This document shows, piece by piece, positions 29,304 through 39,232 of a stretch of DNA of 64,000 bases. Numbering within the stretch: position 1 is the first letter of the stretch; each line of letters starts with the position of its first letter. The notes beneath the pieces were generated by a model. The model searched no databases. It was not told the DNA's origin and saw only the letters and a program-made list of their open reading frames with translations. This DNA is from Hyphomicrobiales bacterium (GTDB lineage Bacteria > Pseudomonadota > Alphaproteobacteria > Rhizobiales > RI-29): contig WGLQ01000014.1 of assembly GCA_016125495.1 (NCBI GenBank), positions 1-64,000 on the forward strand, written 5' to 3'. Made by a program: the position numbers and the translations under genes.

Positions 29304-29657
29304 ATGAGAAGGAAACGCGGTTGGCTCGCCATTGTGGCGCTCACAACCGTATTCGGTGCGTTGCTGACGGCAGGTCCCGGCGCGCCGATCGACCGGGCAC
29401 ATGCAGCGACAGTGGCCGATTGCCGGGCAATGATAACGACGGGCGCGACGCTGCTCGGCCGGATCAATCGGATCACGAACAAGCTCCGGACGACGACCGA
29501 CCTGAATATCCGGACCCAACTGATCGCCGATCGCTGGCGCTACTACAGCGAGTATCAGCTTCTCCAGCAGGGATATGTCCGCGGCGGTTGCGTGCAACTG
29601 ACCGGCAAGGTCGAAGACCGGTTTCCCTCTCCCAAACCGTTCAGCGAACGGCCTTGA
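29304..29657 (+). CDS. Small exported protein, unknown
   Basis: A 117-residue product with a signal peptide (basic MRRKRGW, hydrophobic LAIVALTTVFGALLTAG, cleavage near AHAATV). The mature part is mostly helical (MITTGATLLGRINRITNKLR; RWRYYSEYQLLQQGYV) with two cysteines, in VADCRAM and GGCVQL, that could form a disulfide. No family was recognised. Its ribosome site GGAAAGGACAC with a 5-base gap to ATG is identical to that of the preceding exported protein. It lies after that gene's terminator and so has its own promoter, and before a bidirectional terminator hairpin. Confidence 0.7.
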   Translation: MRRKRGWLAIVALTTVFGALLTAGPGAPIDRAHAATVADCRAMITTGATLLGRINRITNKLRTTTDLNIRTQLIADRWRYYSEYQLLQQGYVRGGCVQLTGKVEDRFPSPKPFSERP

Positions 29658-29714
29658 CCGCCGTCATCAACCGCCCGCCATCAAGCTGGCCGCAAACACC
29701 GACGACGAAAACGG

Positions 29715-29739
29715 ACGGCCGCGCGTCATGCGCGGCCGT
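29715..29739. terminator. Bidirectional terminator hairpin between convergent genes
   Basis: ACGGCCGCGC and GCGCGGCCGT form a perfect 10-bp stem around GTCAT, midway between the converging genes ending at 29657 and 29767. A short A-rich stretch precedes it (CGAAAAC, read as T on the minus strand) and TGCTCATTCAT follows, so it may serve both directions. Confidence 0.7.
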
Positions 29740-29766
29740 TGCTCATTCATCAAGCCTGGAGCGAGC

Positions 29767-30552
29767 TTACTCCGGGTTGGCCGCATAGAGCTGGGCCACC
29801 AGATCCTTCAGCTCACCGGAAAGCTGCACCACCGTGTCGGCGCCCTGATATTCGCGGAAAAGGTAGGTGAAGAGGATGCGCTTCTTGATGATCGTCGAAG
29901 CATAGACGGCGAGTTGTGTCTTCACCTCCCCGGTCTCGGCCTTGAGCTTCTGGACGAGCGCGGCATAGCAGGCGCTCGGCTCGACCTCGAGCGTTCCAAG
30001 GAAATTCGAGCTGTTGACCTCGATGCCCTCCACCGCCGACTCGATGCGCTCCTTGGCCTCCTTCAGGATGCCCTCGACGTCGATCTTGTTCTGCGAAATC
30101 TGCTCGCAGACGAGCTTGGCGAACTCGGCCCGGTCGACCGGAAGGTCCGTCCCTCGCATCTGCAAATTGGTCTGATATTGGACCATCGCATTCAGCGTCG
30201 GCAGACGACCGGAGTGCCAGCTCTCGCGTTCGTCGCACTTGGCCGCCATGCCCAAGAGCTCGTTGGTGCCGGCAAGCGCGGCATCGACCGCGCCGATCGC
30301 CCGCGCGTCGCTCGGATGGTCGCGTGACATCACGCAGTAATCACTCGGGAAAACGAGCACGACGGGGCGATCGCCGATCGCGCTGTCGATGCGCGGACCG
30401 CCCTCGGCGTTCGCGCTCGCCGCCCCGAGCCCCAAGCTCGCGATCGCGAGGAGGATGGCCCACCCCCGTCCCCGCCAAGCGCGGCTGGAGGTTACGCCGT
30501 GTCCTTGCCACGCACCAACGGAGCCGAGCGGCTCACCCGAAACGACCTGCAT
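29767..30552 (-). CDS. Exported protein of unknown function
   Basis: A 261-residue protein with a Sec signal peptide (GWAILLAIASLGLGAASANAEGG). The mature region is mainly helical with three cysteines (DYCVMSR, AAKCDER, KLVCEQI) plus a fourth in PSACYAALV; it may be disulfide-bonded in the periplasm. The C-terminal half (QLAVYASTIIKKRILFTYLF) looks like an amphipathic helical segment. No family was recognised. The ATG at 30552 has GGAGAG upstream and is preferred over one at 30579. It lies 135 bases downstream of pyrG on the same strand; co-transcription is possible, but the spacing suggests its own promoter. Confidence 0.7.
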   Translation of the reverse strand: MQVVSGEPLGSVGAWQGHGVTSSRAWRGRGWAILLAIASLGLGAASANAEGGPRIDSAIGDRPVVLVFPSDYCVMSRDHPSDARAIGAVDAALAGTNELLGMAAKCDERESWHSGRLPTLNAMVQYQTNLQMRGTDLPVDRAEFAKLVCEQISQNKIDVEGILKEAKERIESAVEGIEVNSSNFLGTLEVEPSACYAALVQKLKAETGEVKTQLAVYASTIIKKRILFTYLFREYQGADTVVQLSGELKDLVAQLYAANPE

Positions 30553-30687
30553 AGTGGCTCTCTCCACTTCGTTGACCATGAGGCAGCGAACGGTCTCGCC
30601 GGATTCACCGCCTCTTGGCGAGAGACTAGCACAGTCGAAGGTTGTTCACGAGGTCCGGCTGGTGCGGCCGGGCACCATCACCCTGCG

Positions 30688-32331
<1,644 letters not shown>

Positions 32332-32431
32332 TCAGAATGAGGTCCGATTCGAAGCGCGAAATGCACCTCTCCACCGCCGTTGGAGGTCAGCCGAGAGTTG
32401 TATGCACGCCACCGGGTGATCGGAGGGTCGA

Positions 32432-32809
32432 CTACTGAGACTGCGGAACCTGTGGTGTCGCCGGCTGCAGTGCATCGAGGATGCCACCGCCGCTCGGAGC
32501 ACTCGCAGGAGCACCTTCACCGGTGGGCGTTGCGGGAGCCGACTGGGTGGCTGGCTGACCCAGCTGGTCGATGATGCTCGGCGGCTCGCCGCTGCGCTGC
32601 GCCAGCACCGTCAGGATGATGCTCGTGGCAAAGAACGCCGCACCGAGGATCGTGGTCGCCCGGGTCAGGAGGTTCGCACTGCCCCGCCCCGCCATCATGC
32701 CTCCGCCGCCGCCGATGCCAAGGGCACCGCCCTCCGAGCGCTGGATCAGCACCGTCGCGACCAGCGCGACGGCGATCATGAGGTGGATGACGAGAACGAC
32801 GGTGGCCAT
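32432..32809 (-). CDS. secG: Preprotein translocase subunit SecG
   Basis: Small inner-membrane subunit of the SecYEG channel, 125 residues with two transmembrane helices (VVLVIHLMIAVALVATVLIQ and TTILGAAFFATSIILTVLAQ). The family signature lies between them (QRSEGGALGIGGGG, GRGSANLLTRATTIL). The Pro/Ala-rich C-terminal extension is common in alphaproteobacteria. An ATG at 32809 with GGAACT upstream was chosen over the longer open frame. It lies between tpiA and pyrG on the same strand. Confidence 0.93.
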   Translation of the reverse strand: MATVVLVIHLMIAVALVATVLIQRSEGGALGIGGGGGMMAGRGSANLLTRATTILGAAFFATSIILTVLAQRSGEPPSIIDQLGQPATQSAPATPTGEGAPASAPSGGGILDALQPATPQVPQSQ

Positions 32810-32950
32810 GAAGAGTTCCGATCGCGACAATGGCACGGTGTCGGGCACCGGCATCTGCGGAAAATGGTGATGCGGGCGGCTTACACCAAGTGCGCCGCGC
32901 TTTCCAGTGTCACGCGCCGCCGTCGGCACGTGACACGCCGGTTTCGATCG

Positions 32951-33493
32951 TCAGGTCCGGCTGGGTTTGCGGGTCGGCACCGGCTGGCTGGTGCGGCTGG
33001 AGCGGGCCGGTTCGGGAACCGACGGGGGCTCGGCACGTGTAGGCGTCTCGGGCGCGCCGGCAACCGTTTCGGGGCGACGTCCCGGTACGGGCTGGTCACT
33101 CGGCTGGGGCGTCGCGGCCGTTGCCACGCGCGCGGGTCGGCGCTCGGGCAGCGGTGTGCGCCGCAGCAGCATCAACTCGTTCTCGCCCATCTGGGGGCAG
33201 CGGAACGCGAGGTCCGCCTCGACATCGAGATAGCGTGCGATTCGTTGCAACTGCGCGGGCGTCAGCTGGATGCGCGCCGCTTCGGGGCCAATCGCCATGT
33301 CGGCTTCCGTGCCCAGCTCCCGCAAGGCCACCATCTCGTTCATGCGCTCGAGGCACTCGGCGAGGGGAAGGTCGGCTGCGGCCACTCCAGCGCTCAGCCC
33401 AATGGACAATGCGGCCGCGGCGAGGACACCGGTTGAACGCGCGCGCGCGCCGCACCACCGCTCCTGCGGACCTCGTCTGCTCGTTCGTTCCAC
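32951..33493 (-). CDS. Exported protein of unknown function between tpiA and secG
   Basis: A 180-residue product starting at GTG 33493, chosen for the strong site GGAGGAGG; an upstream in-frame start exists but would overlap tpiA. The N-terminus is basic (RTSRRGPQERW) followed by a hydrophobic signal segment (STGVLAAAALSIGLSAGVAAAD). The conserved-looking part LPLAECLERMNEMVALRELG and QLTPAQLQRIARYLDVEADL is helical with cysteines; the last 60 residues are Pro/Arg-rich and disordered. No family was recognised. Its position within the tpiA-secG-pyrG group suggests co-transcription. Confidence 0.65.
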   Translation of the reverse strand: MERTSRRGPQERWCGARARSTGVLAAAALSIGLSAGVAAADLPLAECLERMNEMVALRELGTEADMAIGPEAARIQLTPAQLQRIARYLDVEADLAFRCPQMGENELMLLRRTPLPERRPARVATAATPQPSDQPVPGRRPETVAGAPETPTRAEPPSVPEPARSSRTSQPVPTRKPSRT

Positions 33494-33534
33494 GAGACGC
33501 CTCCTCCGAACTCGCACACCATCCAACTGCCGCG

Positions 33535-34302
33535 TCAGCCGGCACACGCAGCTGACACGATACCGAGAAAATCGCTGGCCTTCAGACTGGCGCCCCCGAC
33601 CAATGCCCCGTTCACGTTGGTGATCGAGAGCAATTCGGCGGCGTTGCCGGCTTTCACCGAACCACCATAAAGAAGACGAACGCCGTTGCCGGCCTCACTC
33701 CCATAGCGCGCCACCAGCTTATCACGCAGGAAGCCGTGTGCGCTCGCGACGTCGTCGAGCGAAGGTGTCAGCCCCGTGCCGATCGCCCAGACCGGCTCGT
33801 AGGCAACCACGAGTTGCTCCGACGCCAGGCTGGCCGGGATGGAGGCCGCGAGCTGGCGCTCCAAAACGTCGAGCGTGAGACCGTAGCGCCGCTGACCGAG
33901 GGTCTCGCCGATGCAGACGATCGCCGTCAGCCCAGCCGCTCCGACTGAGGCGGCCTTGCAAGCAACGAGGCCATCGGTTTCGCCGTGGTCACCGCGGCGC
34001 TCGGAATGACCGAGGATGATCGCTGTCGCGCCCGCATCGGCCAGCATCACGGCTGACAGGTCACCGGTGTGGGCGCCCGCATCCGCCGGGTGACAGTCTT
34101 GCGCTCCGATCGCGATGCCACGGTCCGCCATCGCGCCCGCGGCTTCGGCGATGAGCGTGGCGGGAGGGCAGACGAGCACGTCCAGGCGATCGGCTGCCGA
34201 CAGCGCCTCGAGCCCCTGGGCCATGGCCGCCAACTCGCCGAGGGCGGCACGCAGCCCGTTCATTTTCCAGTTGCCTGCGATGAGTGTTCTCGGGGGGGCC
34301 AT
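33535..34302 (-). CDS. tpiA: Triosephosphate isomerase
   Basis: Glycolytic/gluconeogenic enzyme interconverting dihydroxyacetone phosphate and glyceraldehyde 3-phosphate. The 255-residue TIM barrel has Lys in [10 protein letters not shown], the catalytic His of [13 protein letters not shown] and the catalytic Glu region [13 protein letters not shown], and the phosphate-binding [12 protein letters not shown]. The ATG at 34302 was chosen because family proteins begin just before AGNWKMN. It heads a minus-strand group with the unknown exported gene, secG and pyrG, and is divergent from ppiD. Confidence 0.97.
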   Translation of the reverse strand: MAPPRTLIAGNWKMNGLRAALGELAAMAQGLEALSAADRLDVLVCPPATLIAEAAGAMADRGIAIGAQDCHPADAGAHTGDLSAVMLADAGATAIILGHSERRGDHGETDGLVACKAASVGAAGLTAIVCIGETLGQRRYGLTLDVLERQLAASIPASLASEQLVVAYEPVWAIGTGLTPSLDDVASAHGFLRDKLVARYGSEAGNGVRLLYGGSVKAGNAAELLSITNVNGALVGGASLKASDFLGIVSAACAG

Positions 34303-34375
34303 TGCCGCTCGTTCCTGCCAATCGGGAGAGACCATCGCGCTCCGCACCACGTCGCCTCCGCGCGATCGCGTGTTG

Positions 34376-34404
34376 TTGTCGCCAAGTCGCTCCGTTCCTA
34401 TTAT
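34376..34404 (+). promoter_or_regulatory. Candidate sigma-70 promoter of ppiD-trpE
   Basis: TTGTCG at 34376-34381 and TATTAT at 34399-34404 with a 17-bp spacer, about 90 bases before the ppiD ATG in the tpiA/ppiD divergent region. It was identified by eye; no competing sequence of similar quality was seen there. Confidence 0.5.
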
Positions 34405-34493
34405 GACGCACGAAACACCCTTCGCTTGGCAGAGTTCGTCCGGGCGATCAACCGCGGCGGCTTCGTCGTCGCTTCAGCTCTTCATGGTGTCAC

Positions 34494-36410
34494 ATGCTCG
34501 AGACGCTCCGCAAAGGTGCGAAGACCTGGGTTGCGGCGATCTTCATCGGCCTGCTCGTGCTGAGCTTCGCGGTGTGGGGGATCGCCGACATCTTCGGTGG
34601 TTATGGAACGCGAACCGTCGCCACCATCGCGGACAAGGATATCACGGCGCAGGACTTCCAAACCGCCTATCGCAACGAGCTGCAATCCCTCTCGGCCCGC
34701 TTCGGGCGCCCGATCACGCCCGACATGGCGCAACTGTTCGGCGTCGAGCAGCGGGTTCTCGCGCGCATGGTCACGAGCGCCGTCGTCGACACCCACGCCG
34801 AGCGCCTCGGCCTCGGGATCGCGGACCAGACCGTTCTGCGGCTCATCCAGGCCGACCCGTCCTTTCAAAGCAGCGACGGCTCGTTCAACCAGCTGATCTT
34901 TCGCCAGCGCCTCGCCCAGGCCGGGATCAGCGAGGCGGCCTACGTCGAGGATCGCCGCGGTGCCTTGTTGCGCGCCCAAATCGCCGGCGCCTTCACCGAG
35001 GAGCTGACCCCGCCGACCGTCTTCGTCGACGCGAGCAACGACTATCAGAACGAGAAGCGCACCATCGCCCATGTCACGATCGGGCTCGAGAAGGCGGGTG
35101 ATGTCCCGGCTCCCGACGATGCGGCCATCAAGGCCTATTACGACGAAAACCCACAGGAGTTCACGGCACCGGAGTACCGCAAGGTCGAACTGCTCAGCGT
35201 AACGCCGGAAGCACTGGCCGCGACGGTCGAGGTCTCCGACGAGGACGTCGAACAGGACTATGAAGCCCACCGCTCGCGCCACACGACGCCCGCCCGCCGG
35301 CGCATCCAACAGATTTCGTTCCCGGACGAGGCGACCGCCCGCACCGCGCTCGAGGCGATCCGCGGCGGCCAGGATTTCGTCGACGCCGCGAAACTCGCGG
35401 GCCAGACCGCGAGCGATATCGATCTCGGCATCCAGTCGATCGATCAACTCGCCGACCCGGTGGTCGCGCTCGCGGCTTTCGCGCTGGGCGAGGGCGAGGT
35501 GAGCGAGCCGATCAAGGGCACGTTCACGACCGTGCTCTTGCGCGCCAGCGAGATCACGGAGGAGGTCGTGCGCCCGCTCGAAGAGGTCCGCGACGAAATC
35601 CGCACCCAGATCGCACGTGACCGCGCGGTCTCGGCGGTCGCCGACCTCTACGACGCCGTCGAGGACGATCGCGCCGCCTCCATGTCGTTCGCCGAGATCG
35701 CCGCCAAGCACAGCCTCGCCCATCGCGTGATCGAGGCCATCGATGCCTCGGGTAAGGCGACCGACGGCACCGACGTCGGCGAGTTGCCGAGCACGAATGA
35801 ACTGCTGGGGGCGATTTTTTCGACCGAGCCTGGAACCGAGGCCAATGCCCTGGAAACGACGGACCAGGGCTTCGTGTGGCTCGACGTCGTCGCATCGACG
35901 CCAGCGGCGCTGAAGCCGTTCGAATCGGTCGCCGAGGCCGCCCGCACGGCCGCCGAGCGCCAGAAGCGGCTCGATGCGCTTCGCGATCTCTCCGACAGGC
36001 TCCTCACCCAACTCAACGACGGCAAGCCGCTCGGTGACTTCGCCAAGGACCTCGGCCTCGACGTCGTCACCAGTGAACCGCTGACCCGGACCGGCTCCGC
36101 CCCGGGACTGCCGGCCGCCGTCGTCTCGCAGGCCTTCGCCATGGCCGAGGGCCGCCATGGCGTCGCCTGGACCGATGCCCGGGACGGGCGCGTGCTCTTT
36201 CGCCTGGAGGCGGTGACGCCGGCGCCCGCGCCCGCCGATACGGCTCGCACCGCCATCGTCGATGACCTGACGCGCCAGATCGCGGACGACCTCATCGGCC
36301 AGTATACGAACGCCCTGCGCGACCACTATAAGGTGGAGATCAATCAGGCGGCCCTCGATTACGCGGCCGGCCGCACGCAACCGCCGGCCGGCGGCGGCGG
36401 ATTGTTCTGA
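34494..36410 (+). CDS. PpiD/SurA-type membrane-anchored peptidyl-prolyl isomerase
   Basis: A 638-residue periplasmic folding factor. An N-terminal anchor (TWVAAIFIGLLVLSFAVWGI) is followed by a SurA_N-like helical chaperone domain (about 40-175, ITAQDFQTAYRNELQSL) and a parvulin-like region (about 270-375; TPARRRIQQISFPDEATART, GQDFVDAAK). The parvulin signature is degenerate, as in many PpiD proteins, so isomerase activity may be weak. The C-terminal half repeats similar helical features. It likely assists proteins leaving the Sec channel. trpE follows after about 110 bases on the same strand, a common alphaproteobacterial pair. Confidence 0.88.
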   Translation: MLETLRKGAKTWVAAIFIGLLVLSFAVWGIADIFGGYGTRTVATIADKDITAQDFQTAYRNELQSLSARFGRPITPDMAQLFGVEQRVLARMVTSAVVDTHAERLGLGIADQTVLRLIQADPSFQSSDGSFNQLIFRQRLAQAGISEAAYVEDRRGALLRAQIAGAFTEELTPPTVFVDASNDYQNEKRTIAHVTIGLEKAGDVPAPDDAAIKAYYDENPQEFTAPEYRKVELLSVTPEALAATVEVSDEDVEQDYEAHRSRHTTPARRRIQQISFPDEATARTALEAIRGGQDFVDAAKLAGQTASDIDLGIQSIDQLADPVVALAAFALGEGEVSEPIKGTFTTVLLRASEITEEVVRPLEEVRDEIRTQIARDRAVSAVADLYDAVEDDRAASMSFAEIAAKHSLAHRVIEAIDASGKATDGTDVGELPSTNELLGAIFSTEPGTEANALETTDQGFVWLDVVASTPAALKPFESVAEAARTAAERQKRLDALRDLSDRLLTQLNDGKPLGDFAKDLGLDVVTSEPLTRTGSAPGLPAAVVSQAFAMAEGRHGVAWTDARDGRVLFRLEAVTPAPAPADTARTAIVDDLTRQIADDLIGQYTNALRDHYKVEINQAALDYAAGRTQPPAGGGGLF

Positions 36411-36522
36411 GCCGCTGTGCTCGACTTGTCGGGCGGGGTCGGAACCTGACTGGGTTTCGCTCCGCCAGGGGATCCGGTTGACGTCGCGGCCGTGCGGGTC
36501 GCGGCAAGCTCGCGAGGCGGGG

Positions 36523-38160
36523 ATGGCGCGCAGGAAGTCGACGGGGCCGGGATCGATGAAGTCCGGGCCGCTGGAGCACCAGGGATTGCAATTCCGCCCA
36601 GCCCCCGAGGCCTTCGCCGAGGTCGCGGCGGCCGGCCGCCCGCAAGTCGTCTGGACCACCCTCGTTGCCGATCTCGAGACGCCCGTCTCGGCGATGCTGA
36701 AACTCGGGGCCGGGCGCCGCAACGCGTTCCTGCTCGAGAGCGTCGAGGGGGGCGCCGTACGCGGTCGCTATTCGATCATCGGACTCGAGCCGGACCTCAT
36801 CTGGCGCGCGAACGGGGAACGGGCGGAGATCAACCGGCGCCCCGCCGAAGACCCGGGCGATTTTCAGCCGCTCGAGGAGCCGACGCTCGACGCCCTGCGC
36901 AGCCTTCTGGAAAGTTCACGCATCGAACTGCCGGAGGCTTTGCCGCCGATGGCCGCAGGCGTCTTCGGCTTCATGAGCTACGACACCGTGCGCCAGGTCG
37001 AACGCCTGCCGGGAGCCGGCCGCGACGCGCTCGGCGTGCCGGACGCCATTCTCATCCGTCCGACGGTGATGGTGATCTTCGATGCCGTCAAGGACGAGAT
37101 CACGATCGTCACCCCCGTCTATCCGACACCCGGCGGGGCGCCGAGCAGCCAGTCTGCCGGCCGCCGCAAGACCAAGGCGCCAGGCGACCAGCAAACGACC
37201 TATCTCGAAGCCTGCGAACGTCTCGCCCGCGTCGTTGCGCGTCTCGAATCCCCGCTCGACATGCGGCGCGACGTCACCGAGGTCGAGCCCGGCGAAGCGC
37301 TGCCCGCCGCGCGCTCCAACACGCCGCGCAAGGACTACCTCGCGATGGTGCGCAAGGCCAAGGAGTACATCGCGGCCGGCGACATCTTCCAGGTCGTCCT
37401 CAGCCAGCGGTTTTCCGTCCCCTTCACGCTCGCACCCTTCTCGCTCTACCGGGCCCTCAGGCGCACCAACCCCTCGCCCTTTCTTTTCTTCCTCGACTTC
37501 GGCGAGTTCTCCATCGTCGGCTCGAGCCCGGAAATTCTCGTTCGCGTGCGCGATGGCGAGGTCACCATTCGCCCGATCGCCGACACGCGGCCGCGTGGCG
37601 CGACACCCGCCGAGGACCGGGCCAATGCCGCCGATCTCCTCGCGGATGAAAAGGAGCGCGCCGAGCACCTGATGCTGGTCGACCTCGGGCGCAACGACGT
37701 CGGGCGGGTCTCGGAGATCGGCACGGTGACGCTGACGGACAGCTTCTTTCTCGAATACTACAGCCAGGTCATGCACATCGTCTCGAACGTCACGGGCCGG
37801 CTACGCGCCGACCGGGACGCGATCGACGCCTTGATGGCGGGCTTTCCGGCGGGCACCGTCTCGGGCGCGCCGAAGGTGCGCGCGATGCAGATCATCGACG
37901 AACTCGAGCGCGACAAGCGCGGGCCCTATGCCGGGTGCGTCGGATATTTTTCCGCGAACGGGCAGATGGACACCTGTATCGTGCTGCGCACGGCGCTCGT
38001 CAAGGATGGCGTCATGCACGTCCAGGCGGGCGCCGGCATCGTCGCCGATTCCATCCCCGAGAGCGAGCAGGCCGAGTGCGAGAACAAGGCCAAGGCGCTC
38101 TTCAAGGCGGCCGAGGAGGCCGTGCGCTTCGCGAGCCGCGGTCGGGGCAACCAGAGCTGA
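36523..38160 (+). CDS. trpE: Anthranilate synthase component I
   Basis: First step of tryptophan synthesis: chorismate plus ammonia to anthranilate. The N-terminal half has the feedback site region (LLESVEGGAVRGRYSIIGLE) and the C-terminal chorismate-binding domain has GDIFQVVLSQRFSVPF, SPEILVRVRDGEVTIRPIA, DLGRNDVGRVSE, FPAGTVSGAPKVRAMQIIDE and GCVGYFSANG. Length is about 545 from the ATG at 36523; an ATG at 36556 is equally plausible. No glutaminase subunit (trpG) is fused or adjacent: right after the stop comes repeat block 3, whereas related genomes commonly continue with trpG-trpD-trpC. Confidence 0.95.
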   Translation: MARRKSTGPGSMKSGPLEHQGLQFRPAPEAFAEVAAAGRPQVVWTTLVADLETPVSAMLKLGAGRRNAFLLESVEGGAVRGRYSIIGLEPDLIWRANGERAEINRRPAEDPGDFQPLEEPTLDALRSLLESSRIELPEALPPMAAGVFGFMSYDTVRQVERLPGAGRDALGVPDAILIRPTVMVIFDAVKDEITIVTPVYPTPGGAPSSQSAGRRKTKAPGDQQTTYLEACERLARVVARLESPLDMRRDVTEVEPGEALPAARSNTPRKDYLAMVRKAKEYIAAGDIFQVVLSQRFSVPFTLAPFSLYRALRRTNPSPFLFFLDFGEFSIVGSSPEILVRVRDGEVTIRPIADTRPRGATPAEDRANAADLLADEKERAEHLMLVDLGRNDVGRVSEIGTVTLTDSFFLEYYSQVMHIVSNVTGRLRADRDAIDALMAGFPAGTVSGAPKVRAMQIIDELERDKRGPYAGCVGYFSANGQMDTCIVLRTALVKDGVMHVQAGAGIVADSIPESEQAECENKAKALFKAAEEAVRFASRGRGNQS

Positions 38161-38207
38161 CGGGCAGGGGCGATTTTCCACGATCCCGGCAAGTTGCATG
38201 CGCAGCT

Positions 38208-38445
38208 CACGGTTCCCGGGCGCGGTGCAGCGTGGAGCAAAGCGGAACGGTGCGCCGCAGACCCGGGACCGCCCTTGTCCTGCGCCCTTCATAGCGACCC
38301 CGGACCAGCAGTGCGTCATTGCATGCCGCACTGCATCCGGGGATCGTGAGGGGGGCGCACCGCATCCGGGGCTCGTCATCGCACGGTTCCCGGATGCACT
38401 GCGGCGTGGAGCGCAGCGCAATGCCGCTGTGCTGATCCGGGACCG
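38208..38445. repeat. Palindromic repeat block 3 (elements C, B, A)
   Basis: This block contains C (38208-38271), B (38295-38346), a half-element CGCATCCGGGGCTCGTCA and A (38382-38445). C pairs TCCCGGGCGCGGTGCA with TGCGCCGCAGACCCGGGA; the A sequence is nearly identical to copies in blocks 1 and 4. The block starts 47 bases after the trpE stop and ends 13 bases before the GIY-YIG stop codon, so it sits between two converging 3' ends. Confidence 0.9.
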
Positions 38446-38458
38446 CCCTCGTTCGGCC

Positions 38459-38758
38459 CTAACCTGCAATTGCGTCGAACAGGTCGCGCCAATCCGGATT
38501 GCTCTCTTCCACGAGTGCAACCTTCCAAGCGCGCCGCCATCGCTTGAGCGCATACTCGCGCCGGGCGGCACTCTCGGTACTCTCGTGGCGCTCGAAATAG
38601 ACCAACCGATCGACCCCGAACTTGCGGGTAAACGATGCCACTACCCCTGCTCGATGCTGCCAGATGCGCTGGGCGAGCGCACTCGTCATGCCGACATAGA
38701 GGACACCGCGCGGCCGGTTGGCGAGAATATAAACCCAGAACTCGCTCGACGTGTTCAT
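38459..38758 (-). CDS. GIY-YIG nuclease-domain protein within the repeat array
   Basis: A single-domain GIY-YIG protein of 99 residues (UPF0213/YhbQ-like). Catalytic elements: VYI (9-11) and YVG (21-23) forming the GIY-YIG motif, Arg31 in AQRIWQHR, the metal-binding Glu68 in ARREYALKRW and Asn87 in EESNPDW. No DNA-binding domain is attached. The ATG at 38758 follows AAGGGAG. The gene lies in the spacer between a repeat A element and a repeat B element. The array on either side keeps the same A-spacer-B order as copies that lack the gene. Biochemical function in this family is poorly known; a role in moving or processing the repeats is my inference. Confidence 0.88.
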   Translation of the reverse strand: MNTSSEFWVYILANRPRGVLYVGMTSALAQRIWQHRAGVVASFTRKFGVDRLVYFERHESTESAARREYALKRWRRAWKVALVEESNPDWRDLFDAIAG

Positions 38759-38778
38759 GGTCAATACTCCCTTGCCAG

Positions 38779-39223
38779 CGACCCCGGACCAGCGGTGCAC
38801 CACTTCGTGCCGAACCGCATCCGGGGATCGTCATCGCACGGTTCCCGGATGCACTGCGGCGTGGAGCGCAGCGCAATGCCGCTGTGCTGATCCGGGACCG
38901 CCCTCGTTCTGCTCTCCTAATCGCGACCCGGGACCGGCCTCGTCCTGCTCCCTTCATGGCGACCCCGGATCAGCGGTGCACCACTCGCGTGCTGCACCGC
39001 ATCCGGGGATCGTGAGGGGGGCGCACCGCATCCGGGGATCGTCATCGCACGGTTCCCGGATGCACTGCGGCGTGGAGCGCAGCGCAATGCCGCTGTGCTG
39101 ATCCGGGACCGCCCTCATTCTGCTCTCCTCATGGCGACCCCGGACCGCCCACGTTCTGCTCCCTTCATGGCGACCCCGGATCAGCGGTGCACCACTCGCG
39201 TGCTGCACCGCATCCGGGGATCG
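38779..39223. repeat. Palindromic repeat block 4 (B, A, B, A, partial, B)
   Basis: This is the densest array: B (38779-38830), A (38837-38900), a partial GCGACCCGGGACCGG element, B (38960-39012), a half-element, A (39048-39111), a partial CGACCCCGGACCGCCC and B (39171-39223). The two A copies here are near-identical to each other and to block 3. The last two B copies have the loop CACTCGCGTG instead of CACTTCGTG, which still pairs. It lies between the GIY-YIG start and the stop codon of the second STAND gene, ending ten bases before that stop. Confidence 0.92.
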
Positions 39224-39232
39224 TGGATGGCC

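Noticed and set aside
38459-38758. Homing endonuclease of an intron or intein
   Set aside because: The protein is a free-standing single domain, not inside another gene. Its neighbours are intergenic repeats rather than split exons.
38208-39223. CRISPR array
   Set aside because: Repeats are palindromes of three types with irregular spacing and no unique equal-length spacers, and there are no cas genes. The structure is REP/BIME-like.
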